Assembly (NCBI GenBank): GCA_028753945.1 | Contig: JAPNXP010000013.1 | Span: 2,170,001 to 2,234,000 of the forward strand | Direction of reading: 5' to 3' | Length of the DNA: 64,000 bases | From: Hexactinellida sp. DTS-2022 | Taxonomy: Eukaryota; Porifera; Hexactinellida | In this document: positions 44,786 through 54,855 of the stretch, in pieces | Numbering within the stretch: the first letter of the stretch is position 1 | Layout of the letters: every line of letters begins with the position of its first letter | Program-made: the position numbers and the translations under genes | Notes under the pieces: generated by a model | Told to the model about the DNA's origin: nothing | Seen by the model: the letters and a program-made list of their open reading frames with translations, nothing else | Database searches by the model: none

Positions 44786-44999
44786 TCTACTTCTCAGAGA
44801 GGCCCATGCGCCCCATGGTGGCGCAACCGGATGCAGCTCGACTTCCATACTTCCTAGACAACTGGCTGTTAATCCATCCCGGGCTTACGCAGAAGGTATC
44901 CAACTGAACCATACCAAACACATTGTGTAATTCTGCCCCACAACGGAGTATTAACCGCTGCACAATTCATTGCTGAAGATCAGGAATTTCCCGCCTATT

Positions 45000-46200
45000 G
45001 GCTATGTGTGCTATCGAGAATGTGGGCCAGCCACGTCCATTCTTTCTCCGGCTCAAGAGCTCTGGCCAATGGAGACTGATACACAACTTCAAGGGCTTGA
45101 ACAAACTACTCGATTCTGCCTCACTTCAAGATGTAGGCCTGCACTGTCTACAGTACACACTCTCCAAAGGGGACTGGATGGCCAAGATAGACAGTGGCGC
45201 CCACAGGGGTACGCAGTATAAGCACGTGCGTATACAAATTTAACTGGGTAATTTTCTTGGTTGTTTAATACGTTTTTTATTGATACTTATTATTCGTATA
45301 TCTTACTTATCATATCGCGCTATTGGAATTGTAATGAACAACTTTCGGTTTAATCGTTATTCTTTTACTGTTAATCGACCTTAGTATAGTCTTGTATATA
45401 GTATAAATTTGATTACTTGCTAGCATCTTGTTTTACAATCAGATTTAAACATATAGTATACTATACAACTGAATTTACTTTGAAAACATCCCTTGTTGAT
45501 CATATATTTAACTTAAAATACGTACTGATGGATAGCGTATAATGTATGATACGTATTATACGCGATACGCGTATCAATCAACTTAAGTTGATATCTTACT
45601 TGCAGCTCTCGCACACAATTTTTGACTCACGGGTCTTGCACTAATGCACGTGCATCGAGATATCCGATCGACGTTGAGAGGGTTATACATTCGTTTGATG
45701 CATAAGGACATCGGCGAATTGCACTTCTCTCAAATAATTAAGAATTTAAGATTCAATATAATGCACAATCATATACTAATATTTACAGCCCAAATTTCCA
45801 TACAACATTGTGCGTTACTTTTTTTAGGGGTCTGTGGGCGCCTCTGAAGATAGATCTCAAGTACGCCTATCTTACAGTAGCAGTGCCAGAGAAGTCTCGT
45901 AGGTTTCTTCAATTCCTCTGGAAGGGTATAATTTATCAATACAAAGCAATGCCATTCGGGCTAAACATAGCCCCTACGTGTTCACCAATTTGCTGAAAAG
46001 CCTCTCTCCTTGCTCAGATCCCACGGGATCAAGATCATTGCATATCTAGACGATTTGATACTGACAGCGTGCAGCAGGCAACTCCTAACGGATCAGGTCA
46101 ATGCCACCTTATTCCTACTTCAAGCTTTGGGCTTCAGTATGATGAAAGAAGTAATTAATCACTCCCCATCAAACCTTAGAGTTTCTAGGGATTGAGATAA
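45000..46200 (+). pseudogene. DIRS reverse transcriptase, split by an hAT element
   Basis: The 5' part reads FFLRLKSSGQWRLIHNFKGL and ends DWMAKI at 45189. After the insertion the code resumes LKYAYLTVAVPEKSRRFLQF and AMPFGLNIAPT, and in another frame GIKIIAYLDDLIL with the catalytic YLDD (about 46040). If the insertion and one target copy are ignored, the two halves join in frame across the conserved first aspartate (KID-LK), which shows the insertion interrupts the catalytic palm domain. Frame changes near 45995 and 46185 show decay independent of the insertion. The family is DIRS rather than Ty3 because of this RT type together with the downstream tyrosine recombinase. Confidence 0.85.
45192..45846. 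mobile_element. hAT element, 655 bp, perfect 8-bp target duplication
   Basis: Ends CAGTGGCGCCCACAGGGGT and GGGTCTGTGGGCGCCTCTG; AAGATAGA at 45184-45191 and 45847-45854. It hosts a diverged copy of the TACGTATAATACG MITE (about 45259-45582). Non-coding. Confidence 0.92.
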
Positions 46201-46559
46201 ACTCAGTCCAAATAACCGTACGTGCGCCCCAGTCTATCTTACGCAATATAAAAACCCAGTGCCAAAGACTAGCACACAAAGAAACTTGCTCAGCCAGAGA
46301 GGTATCAGCACTAATCGGCTTGTTAACCTTTACGGAGATATCGATCCCAATCGCTCCCCTGATCTTCCGAGTTCTTCAGTTCGACTTAATATCGGCAATC
46401 CGACTGCCGAACGTTTACAACCAGAATGTCTCGCTCTCCCTAAACTCCCTAAGGAATATCGCTTGGTGGATAAAGGAGGCTCCGAACTGGAACTCCAATT
46501 TAATTGTGAGCGGGAGTTAGACCTAATAATCCAGACCTACGCCTCACTGACAGGACGGG

Positions 46560-46995
46560 CAGCTTCCCTCAAGGGCAGACAGCCGTAGGAGCATGGTCTC
46601 CCGATGAGAAAACCTTTCACATCAATGTACTGGAACTGAGAGCAGACTTTTTTGGCGTGAAGTTGTATGCTTCTCCCAAAACACATGTCTTGTTGCAAAC
46701 GGACAACACTACTGCAATCCGATATATAAATAAATTTGGAGGGACTCATTCGCTGCCTCGATGTCAGCTGGCTATACAGCACCTGGAGTATACAAAGCAA
46801 CGCCAGATAACTGACTCGGAGTACAAACCAGGGAAAGAGAACACTACTGCCGATTCTCTCTCCCGACAATCGAACCCACATCAGCACGAATGGCGATTTT
46901 TCCCGAGGATATTCAACAGAATCCTCCACCACACTCGGACACGTCCCAGAGTGGATCTATTCACCTCACGCCTGAACAACCAGGGAAGTTTGTGA
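46560..46995 (+). pseudogene. DIRS RNase H domain
   Basis: Begins AWSPDEKTFHINVLELRADF-like sequence near 46588 in one frame. Then LLQTDNTTAIRYINKFGG (the DN pair of the RNase H active site) and SEYKPGKENTTADSLSRQ follow, a motif that closes RNase H in DIRS and other retroelements. It follows the reverse transcriptase; the intervening 46200-46560 is a decayed connection region (LALPKLPKEYRLVD and similar in shifted frames). A frame change beyond 46900 separates it from the recombinase. Confidence 0.8.
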
Positions 46996-47399
46996 GCTGG
47001 CGCCCAGACTCCAGAGGCCATAGCGGTGAATGTCTATGTACTGGACTGGATAAAAATTGGGGGAGCTATAGATGTTTCCGCCACCAATCTTCATTGGACG
47101 AATCCTGGCCAAACTAACCGGGGGAGAAAATGGCATCAGCTATACTGATATCGCCTCTCTGGCCGACCAGACCACGGTGGCCCCTACTCCTAGAATCCCT
47201 GATTCAGCCACCTCTGCTCTTACCTCAGAGCCAATCACTGCTCACCAACCCAGTGGGGACTCGCATCCCCTCTTCAATCTGCAACAGATGAAACTGCTGG
47301 CTTGTGTGTTTTTCGGGGACTCCTCAAAATCAGAGGAATTCCGGACCGGCCTATCGAAATTATCCTCAAATTATGGTGTGACTCAAAAATAAATCTTAT

Positions 47400-48790
47400 G
47401 CATCTGGATGGAACACCTGGGCACGTTGGTGCCTGCAGAGGTCAGCTGATCCCCTGAATCGATCTACAAATAACCTGCCAACCTTCCTATCTGAAAATCT
47501 TCACGCGGGGAAATCATAAAGCTGGATTTCCTTTTTACGATCGTCATTGTCGACCATTTTGGCCATTGCCGGAAACACAGAGTCTATTAAAGGCCTCTGC
47601 TATCAGGAGAGATTCATGGAATCGACAACATCGAGCCTAAGAAAATCAGATATGCAAACACTTGGGACGTGGGTATCCTACTATACTATCTAAAGCCATC
47701 TCTACTGGACCTAACTGAGCTCAAATGCCTTACAAATAAAACTGTCACGCTACTAGCTATTACTACAGCGGCACGCTGCTCCGAGATAGCTGCTATAGAC
47801 CAGGGGCGTAGGGGCCCATGTCAAGTTGGGGGCTCCACAACTTCAGCTCCGACGAGTTTATATTAATCCAACCTAACCAATGATTACTAAAACATACTCA
47901 TTAAATAGGTACATAATCGAGTTTTGCTAACCAAAACTACTCAAAATATATTGTGTACTTAACACATTTAAAATGATATAAATGTTTAATACATTAACAT
48001 ATTTTCACGGTATTTATGATGCCAAAATGAGTTGATGAGCTCATCTATTCGATTTTCAATGATGAATTCAGTTATGTTCCTTTCAATATTCAGAATTGCA
48101 GTGTTTAGACTATTTATCAAATTGATCATTCTAACTTTTTCCACCCATTCTAACTTTCCCCCCTGAACTTAACTATCATTTTCCTTCCTTCCTCCCTACT
48201 CTATTTCCTCCGACGAGATCCAGTGGAGCACCGACTGGGGCTCCATGGAGACCCCTTCAAATACGCCCCTGCTATAGACGCGATATATTGTTACCCCAAG
48301 GGTTTAACCTAATATGTCAAATTTCTCATTCCAAAACTTGGAAAAAACGATCGATTAAAAAATAATAATATCCCACTATCGTGAAAATAACTTATTATGC
48401 CCCAAATCTTCCTTAAACATGTACTTAAGCATGACGAAGGAAATGAGGCCAGCGGGCACATTTGCTGCATTTATCAGCCTCACCAAACCTCACAGGGGAG
48501 TTACAGCCTCAACAGTCGGCAGATGGATCAAGGACACCCTAGCCATAGCTGGCATCAACACGATTACATACCAAGCACACTCTACTCGGTCTGCTTCCAC
48601 CTCGTGAGCTGCTATTGCAGGAGTTCTTATTGAACAGATAGTAAAAGTGGATGATTGGTCAAATTCCTAGTACACCTTCAATAGGTTTTACCACAGAGAA
48701 ACAGCTAACGACTCGCAGATCACAAAAGCAAGTAACACATTTATTCAAAATGTGCTAGACATACCCAATAGTTCTCAAAATTGGCAAAGT
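47400..48790 (+). pseudogene. DIRS tyrosine recombinase, split by an hAT MITE
   Basis: From about 47590 the frame reads WDVGILLYYLKPS and LLAITTAARCSEIAAID; the arginine of ARCSE is the first catalytic residue of tyrosine recombinases. The code is cut at 47800 by the 471-bp hAT element and resumes with RYI at 48275, followed by stops. Near 48560 AHSTRSAST supplies the H-x2-R box, and near 48665 the expected tyrosine region follows (TFNRFYHRE-like after a TAG). DIRS recombinases integrate circular cDNA without an integrase. Several stops and frame changes are independent of the hAT insertion. Confidence 0.75.
47801..48271. mobile_element. hAT MITE, 471 bp, perfect 8-bp target duplication
   Basis: Ends CAGGGGCGTAGGGGCCC and TACGCCCCTG; CTATAGAC at 47793-47800 and 48272-48279. 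The target lies between the ARCSE arginine block and the next part of the recombinase. Confidence 0.92.
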
Positions 48791-48889
48791 TACTTTAGTA
48801 GATTGTAACCACATTAGCATAATTTCTATACCTTATAACTTACATGAACCCTTGTTCAAATTGAATCCAACTGTCGGTTAAACGACTAT

Positions 48890-49225
48890 CCAAAAATAGG
48901 TTATTGTCTGGCGGAGCTACGTAATATAGTTTTTAATTCGACCACCCCGAAGGGCGACGTCGAATTGGAATTCTATAAGTGGCCAAAAATCCCAGCCACG
49001 CCCACCCCATAGAGTGACATTGGGCGTAAAAGCTGGAAAAGGTTACTATGCCTAAGCTATTATACCAATTGTTAATCGATGTGGTTCTTACACACTTATC
49101 TCAGATAAAAACATAGTGTTAAAATTGCGGTTTGCACGCACTATCCAAAGATACGTTATTGTCTGGCTTCGCCACTTATAGAATTCCAATTCAACGTCGC
49201 CCTTCGGGCTCGTCGAATTATAAAA
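48890..49225. repeat. Inverted-repeat element with CCCGAAGGGCG motif
   Basis: AATTCGACCACCCCGAAGGG ... GAATTCTATAAGTGGC (about 48935-48983) is mirrored by GCCACTTATAGAATTCC ... TCGAATT (49170-49219). TTATTGTCTGGC occurs beside both arms in direct orientation. Unclassified MITE. Confidence 0.7.
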
Positions 49226-50135
49226 TTGTTTACTATTGAAATTTTATGATTCTAAGTCGTACCCCAAATTTGTCATGATCAAAATAATAGTCTTCCATGT
49301 AAACCTTAGTAGCCACAATTTCAGGGGAAAAATTGATGAAGTTAACCTACTAGAAATTTTTATCGAAAATAATCCACTGTGCAGAGCTATCCGTTACTCC
49401 TTATACAGTGGAGTTACTGGTAAAACAAATTTTTCGTAGTCATTCGTCATTTTCTTATTTAATATAATAAGTACTATAAATGATATTAAAATAAACAATA
49501 TCCTCCTCCTCACGGTTTTACTTGACCAGCTACTGGTTTCATAAGAGCATACGGTTTTCATGGAAAATTACTAAATGAGGCATTGGACCGAGATAGGTAT
49601 ATAACAGCGACCCACTTTGGATGGCAGAACATTTTTGAAAATGAAAATATACACAATATCAATATACTTTAAAGTATTAAAATCATGAGAGCATACTGTA
49701 TAAATTCAGGAAGTCCTGCTTGGAAAAATTATTAAGTTGACCAACGTAAATCGTGTATTATACAGCCATTTGTAAATGCGCTCCTAATTCTGGTCTGATC
49801 CTATTTTCATATTCCTAAATCACAAATTTATGTTACGGTATAAGAGAGGATTCCAAATTTTCGCGGTCCTAAATTCAAATTTTCCAAAAAATCATGCTCC
49901 AAAAGGAGCGTCTTGCGCTCCTGGATAATTCCTTGACCTAAATTTTTGACACAATGCGTATGTGCACATGCTAATTTTTAAAGTAAATCATTATTATTAT
50001 TTGTGCGAGTATGGTAATTGTTGCATGTTGTTAGGCTATTTATAACTTTGAGCTGCTTAAAAGTGAACTTTTTTGTTTGTCTATTAGCATCTTTAAGTTC
50101 CTTATAGGGGAAAATATCTACACTTTAGGACCAGA
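49226..50135. other. AT-rich intergenic, nothing recognised
   Basis: No coding motifs or repeats identified on either strand. Confidence 0.45.
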
Positions 50136-50139
50136 AAAT

Positions 50140-50295
50140 AGTTTGCTAATAAACGAATATTGCTGTTAAGCGAGTTGCTAATAGGGGAAATTACTTTATA
50201 GAATTCCCCATGCTGTTGATCGGGACGTGTAAATTGACTGTTAATTAATAGAGTAATGTTGCTAATAGGCGAGTTGCAAGTAAAGCATGCACACT
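50140..50295. repeat. Degenerate pogo-type MITE
   Basis: TTGCTAATAAACGAATATTGC and TTGCTAATAGGCGAGTTGC units resemble the MITE at 8879-9051. Termini eroded. Confidence 0.6.
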
Positions 50296-50371
50296 TTGTA
50301 CTTTCACCGCTGACTATGGGAGATAGAAGATACATTCTTGCGTTACTGAAAATCAGTAATAACGCTAGAAT

Positions 50372-50414
50372 CATAGCTATACATAAGGCATATTCACTCA
50401 TTAAAACCTGGGGT
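50372..50414. repeat. Lone P-type terminal repeat
   Basis: CATAGCTATACATAAGGCAT followed by ATTCACTCATTAAAACC matches the end of the P-like element at 34239. No second end was found in the window; a minisatellite starts directly inside. Confidence 0.75.
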
Positions 50415-51155
50415 ACGGGACGAATGGACCTGAACTGGACGAATGGACCTGACAGGACGAATGGAATTTAACGTGACACATCACCTGAACGAGATGAATG
50501 AACCTGAACGAAAGGAAAATACCTGAACAAGACAAATGTTCATGAAAAAGACAAATGGATATGAATGGGACGAATGGACTTGAACGTTACAAATGATCAT
50601 AAGACAGATGGACCTGAACGTGACGAATGGACCTTTTTCGGGTCGAACTGAAATGAACGGGCTGAATTGTCCTGAACGAAAGGAAAGGAACTGAACGGGA
50701 CTAATGGAGATGAACGGAACAATTGGACTTGAATGGGATGAATGGACTTGATCGTTACAAATGACTTGAATAAGACTAATGGGCATAAACGAGACGAATG
50801 GACTTGAACGGGACGAATGGACTTCTCACAAGACGAATGGACATGAACGGAACAGATGTACTTTAACTGGGACGAAATGACCTGAACGGGACGAATGGTG
50901 ATGACGGGATGAAAGCACATGAACGGAACAAATGGACTTGAATGTTACAAATGGCTTTGACTTGAAAATGATATGGGATAAGAGAAATGGACATGAACGT
51001 GACGAAATGGACTTGACGTTAGAAATTACTTGAACTAGACAAATGTTTATGAAAAGCACAAATGAATGAATGTGACGAATGGATCTGAACTGGGGAATGT
51101 ACTTGAACGGGACGAATGGACCTGAACATGACGAAAGTAACTGAACGGGATGAAT
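50415..51155. repeat. Minisatellite, ~20-bp unit TGAACGGGACGAATGGACC
   Basis: Roughly 35 degenerate copies of a 19-21 bp unit. Open frames on the minus strand through it are by-products of the repeat. Confidence 0.9.
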
Positions 51156-51168
51156 CATATACACTAAC

Positions 51169-51396
51169 ATGCCAAAGCTAAAACACTTACCCAAAACGAA
51201 GAAGCAATCAAAGTATATTGGGACTTACACGGTGTCGAAAGTAACAGATAGCCATGTTACTATTTCTCAGACAGAATTAGGAGCCAAAAAAGACAAGAAA
51301 ATTCCAATAAATATCACACGTGCTTATTTTGTAAGAAACACTGAGAAAGTAAAACTCGATTCGAGCATAGGTGTCGACACATCACAGGTAATTTGA
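51169..51396 (+). pseudogene. Integrase C-terminal GPY/F-like segment (Ginger-type remnant)
   Basis: The 75-codon frame has KYIGTYTVSKVTDSHVTIS, a GPY/F-type motif found at the C-terminus of Ty3 integrases and Ginger transposases, followed by DKKIPINITRAYFVR. The catalytic core that should lie upstream is missing; the 5' side is minisatellite. An OTU protease frame follows in the same orientation at 51985. Ginger1-type elements are known to couple GPY/F and OTU domains, which is the basis of the assignment. The start codon given is only the first ATG. Confidence 0.55.
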
Positions 51397-51984
51397 TTAA
51401 TTCAATCTACATAACTAGTGTCAATTTAATTGAAAAGATTCAATTTAGACTTGCCTGAATATCTATGGATTTACACCAGTATCTATATTTACACATCTAA
51501 CTACTTTCAAAGTAAGGATTCCATTATGTAAATTCCTGAATTATTGTTGACAAGTCATTGTGATTTTATAATTTACTTCTCCAATTGATATCAATTTCAG
51601 TTATCTCATAAACTTCCGGGCAATAATGATTACTTGATCATTTTTTTTATTTTCTAGGAAATTCTAGAACAGAATATTCTTCAAGGAACCTCCCAACACC
51701 AATTTATTTCAGTTTTTGAATGGTGAAAAAGAAGATAAAATTGTAAGTCTAACCGAGTATAAATTAGTAAATTTTAGAATAGTAAAACACAACTTATATC
51801 CATTGAATCTATATATCTGTAGAAGAGAGACATAATTGAGACTATAATGGAATGGACACCAGAACTTTATCCTAGTTTTACAGATAATGAGAGTGCTAGA
51901 CATACACATAAAATACTGTATTTCGTGGTAAGTATTCTACACAATATTAATTGTATAATTATATTATAGTTAATGATTCCTATA

Positions 51985-52620
51985 TACCATTATTTGGCGA
52001 TGGAGTATCTCAATACGATGCTATGGGAAACGTTCGACGAAAAAGATAAAACCGTTATTACAGATGCCTATCCGGATGACCCAAAAAGTATTGTTGTACA
52101 TGAGAATTGGCAGCGTAGTAAATGTGTTCTCTTGGGGATAACAATAGATTCAGTTAGCAAGCAACCATCGGATCTCGTTGTACAGCCACTGAGCAAATAC
52201 GAACCAGAGCTGACAGAGAAAATCCAAGATGGTAATTGCCTCTTCAGATGTCTCTCCAAAATAATTACTGGGAGTGAAAACAGCCACCTACAGCTTCGTT
52301 CCATTATATGCCGGTTTATAGCCAGTGAAGGTACAACAATACTTGGATGGTATTTTAAATCAAAGCAAACGACACCGTGTCATTACCTCACACACGAAAA
52401 CGCTATCTATCGTGAATCCATATGGGGAAGTGATGTTGAAATTATGGCTGCCTCTGCTATTCTGAATGCCGATATCTACGTTGCAACAACGATTATAGAA
52501 TGTCAGGGTCTGTAATTCGACATGTGCGTTGGAGCTTGCTCAGATCTAATAACAGCCCAACTGCCAATCTTTACATCAAAAATTTCGTCCTACATTATGA
52601 ACCTGTTGTATCAATGCTGA
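51985..52620 (+). pseudogene. OTU-type cysteine protease domain (Ginger-like element remnant)
   Basis: One frame (from ATG 51973) leads to IQDGNCLFRCLSKIITGSE, the OTU signature with the nucleophilic cysteine at codon 52237. It continues through ENAIYRESIWGSDVEIMAAS and ADIYVATTI. It then shifts frame near 52505 to SLLRSNNSPTANLYIKNFVL and HYEPV, whose histidine (52593) completes the catalytic pair. OTU proteases remove ubiquitin. Here the context (GPY/F segment 600 bp upstream, transposons all around) argues for a transposon-encoded copy rather than a host deubiquitinase. The frame change and an hAT MITE at 52667 break it. The sequence after the MITE (53131-53320) may be the decayed C-terminus. 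Confidence 0.75.
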
Positions 52621-52666
52621 ATTCTCCTATCCCGACGTATGGAACTACTACAGATGAAGTCCTAAC

Positions 52667-53122
52667 TAGAGGTGCACCGGATCCCGGATCCGGCCGGATT
52701 TCCCCATTTGTGGAGGATCCGGGATCCGGCCGGATCCGAGATGAGGTTACCGGATCCACCGGATCCGAATCTGTATGTGTATCAACTATTTAATTGATTC
52801 TATTAATCCAAGTAACCTCTAATTACTTACAAAAACTATTCAATAGTGACATACTCTACGCCAATTCAAATTTATTATAATTTTCATGAAGTAATAGGAG
52901 ACATAAATTAATTAAATATCTCTGATTGACAGATTGAGACAATTTTAATGTCTTCATACTAACGAAGTTTTACTTAACCATATATCAATTACTACAAACT
53001 TAATATAACTGTATTTTTTTTCCAAGCGGATCCGGATCCGGTAAGATCCGGTTCCGGCCGGATCCGAAAATTCAGGATCCGGTGAGATCCGGATCCAAAA
53101 AAGTGGATCCGGTGCATCCCTA
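52667..53122. mobile_element. hAT MITE with GGATCCGG repeats, perfect 8-bp target duplication
   Basis: 456 bp; ends TAGAGGTGCACCGGATCC and GGATCCGGTGCATCCCTA; GTCCTAAC at 52659-52666 and 53123-53130. Both arms consist of GATCCGG-type units around an AT-rich centre. Inserted in the OTU-bearing remnant. Confidence 0.9.
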
Positions 53123-53130
53123 GTCCTAAC

Positions 53131-53520
53131 AGTGTAATAACAACTCACATCACTCTTTCGAAAGCGCACAAAGGCAAGGTACATCGAAATTGGTGGGGAC
53201 ATTTGCTAGAGGTTATTCTGGCAAGGCAATATTTATCATGGCGAGCCCAGATAATGGAAACGCGACCTGTAACGGCACATCCCCAGCTCGTCTCATCCCA
53301 GAGACGAGCTGTTATCTACGAGGTAAATAATTGATGACAACAACTAGGTAAGTGATATATATTCCTATGTAATCATGTGAGTTTTAAACTTATTTTTTAA
53401 TTGAAGTTAATATTGTTTGCGTTTTTTCTTTTAAGTTTTAGGTACATTGGAAACCGCCTCGCCTTCTTAGGGTTCTTCATAATACTTGGAACTAGATCAA
53501 CAAAAATTTACTAAGCCAAT
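53131..53520. other. Possible decayed 3' part of the OTU-bearing element
   Basis: Short open stretch near 53160-53320 on the plus strand (KGKVHRNWWGHLLEVILARQ) without a recognised domain, then AT-rich sequence. Confidence 0.4.
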
Positions 53521-53523
53521 TCT

Positions 53524-53824
53524 CAGGGGCGGCGCCAGCACAACCACCTTTTAGGGGCGAACCAATGCAGTGGAGGGGTAAACCCAATAATTGTAAACAT
53601 TCCAAAATTCACATTCAAACCAAAATAGATATTTTTAATGACTAACTTAGTTAAATAATCTGTCCTATAATAGTATACCATGGGGGATCTCAGCAAAAAG
53701 CTAATTATGGACTCCCTGTCCAGGGCATTTCCGCATTAACATTAAGTACCCCTATATCAGACAAGCGAGTTCCCGCCCCCCCCCCACAAGGGGAGCGGAT
53801 CAAAAGCCCGGGCGGCCGCCACTG
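53524..53824. mobile_element. hAT MITE, 301 bp, near-perfect 8-bp target duplication
   Basis: Ends CAGGGGCGGCGCCAG and GGCGGCCGCCACTG; flanks CCAATTCT (53516-53523) and TCAATTCT (53825-53832). Confidence 0.8.
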
Positions 53825-53969
53825 TCAATTCTTCCATTTGTCCAGTTACATAAACATATAGCGAACTCTCGATTAAATTATAATAGGAAATTATTACAAT
53901 TTACAAACAACTGGTTTTTAATAAAAAAGAAATAGAATAATTAATTTACTAATACTACACTAGGTACAT

Positions 53970-54436
53970 CAGGGATGGATCCACCTGGGGAGTTCAGTGG
54001 GGGTTGCACCCTCCCCCCAAAAATGGCTCAGGGGGAGTGCGAACACCCTCCCAGTGGCGTATCCAGGGGGGGGTTCTGCCATGCATTCTGCATTGACCAC
54101 ATAAAGGCACAACTGGTTTATATATTTATACAAGCGTACATGGATTCCCTGTACAGTATTTAATTCAATGCATTCTCCTTTCCTAAGTGATAATTTTGAT
54201 ATGCAAGTCAGTAAGTGTATAGTAATTACCTGGACGAGCGAGCGCAGCGACCGAGAAAATTCTTTGGGAGGTGTACAGGGATTTTGGCCAATGTACAGGA
54301 TAAAATTGGAGCCCTGTACAGGGATATTACACAAATAGGTTGGCAGGTATGCCTTTGGGGCCCTGGTTCAATGAACCGCCTATAGCAACGCCTCTGATTG
54401 CACCCCCCCAGATATTTTGTGCTGGATCCATCCCTG
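53970..54436. mobile_element. Composite hAT-type repeat, second copy of the 9763 arrangement
   Basis: Outer ends CAGGGATGGATCCACC and GTGCTGGATCCATCCCTG. A partial family B element (about 54054-54396) sits inside at the same GGTGCAAT-like site as at 9804, in the opposite orientation. Confidence 0.75.
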
Positions 54437-54659
54437 CAACAGCTAGAAACTACATTAATTAATAATTGTTATATAGCGCTGTCGTATGCCATAAAAATAG
54501 TATATAATTTCAGTACAAATGTCTGGCTATAATTTGGTTGTTGTTGTGGAAAACTGAGATAATAACTAGCCAAAATTTCCATTTCTCTCAGCTAGCTAAG
54601 TTAAAACTTTCGTTGTGATAATTATCATAGTTATTATTAAACCGTCTGTTTAATACAAA

Positions 54660-54855
54660 CCCTCAGTCTCATGTAATTGGTAAATTGTCCTGAGCCTAGT
54701 TCCCGCTAATGGTGTCAAGAGATAAGTTATGTGTTCTCAGGCAAGCTCTTGACATCCCTCAACCGTTAGGCTCGCGGTTGGGGAAAGGTACATAGTGTGT
54801 TCCAAGTACACTCACAGCGAAACTACTCTTTAGTAGCTAGCTGCAGCCCTGAGGG
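54660..54855 (+). ncRNA. Candidate structured RNA (multi-stem domain), class unknown
   Basis: A closing stem CCCTCAG (54660-54666) with CTGAGGG (54849-54855) encloses four hairpins: 54711-54721 with 54746-54756 (11 pairs), 54757-54765 with 54775-54783 (9 pairs), 54794-54798 with 54808-54812, and 54823-54827 with 54832-54836. The GC content is above the surroundings. It matches no RNA family that I can recognise, and it could instead be a SINE or MITE body; strand is assumed. Confidence 0.35.

Larger units (their letters stand above)
44790..48800 (+). mobile_element. DIRS-type retroelement, broken, with two hAT insertions
   Basis: Reverse transcriptase, RNase H and tyrosine recombinase segments in DIRS order lie on the plus strand. 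Insertions at 45192-45846 and 47801-48271 each have an 8-bp duplication. The terminal repeats and internal complementary region of DIRS elements were not identified. Confidence 0.8.

Noticed and set aside
50481..51194. Minus-strand open frames of about 100-120 codons
   Set aside because: They run through the 20-bp minisatellite and arise from its repeat period.
54660..54855. Assignment of the structured segment to RNase P, MRP, SRP or a hammerhead ribozyme
   Set aside because: None of the conserved boxes of these RNAs could be placed convincingly; only the fold is supported.
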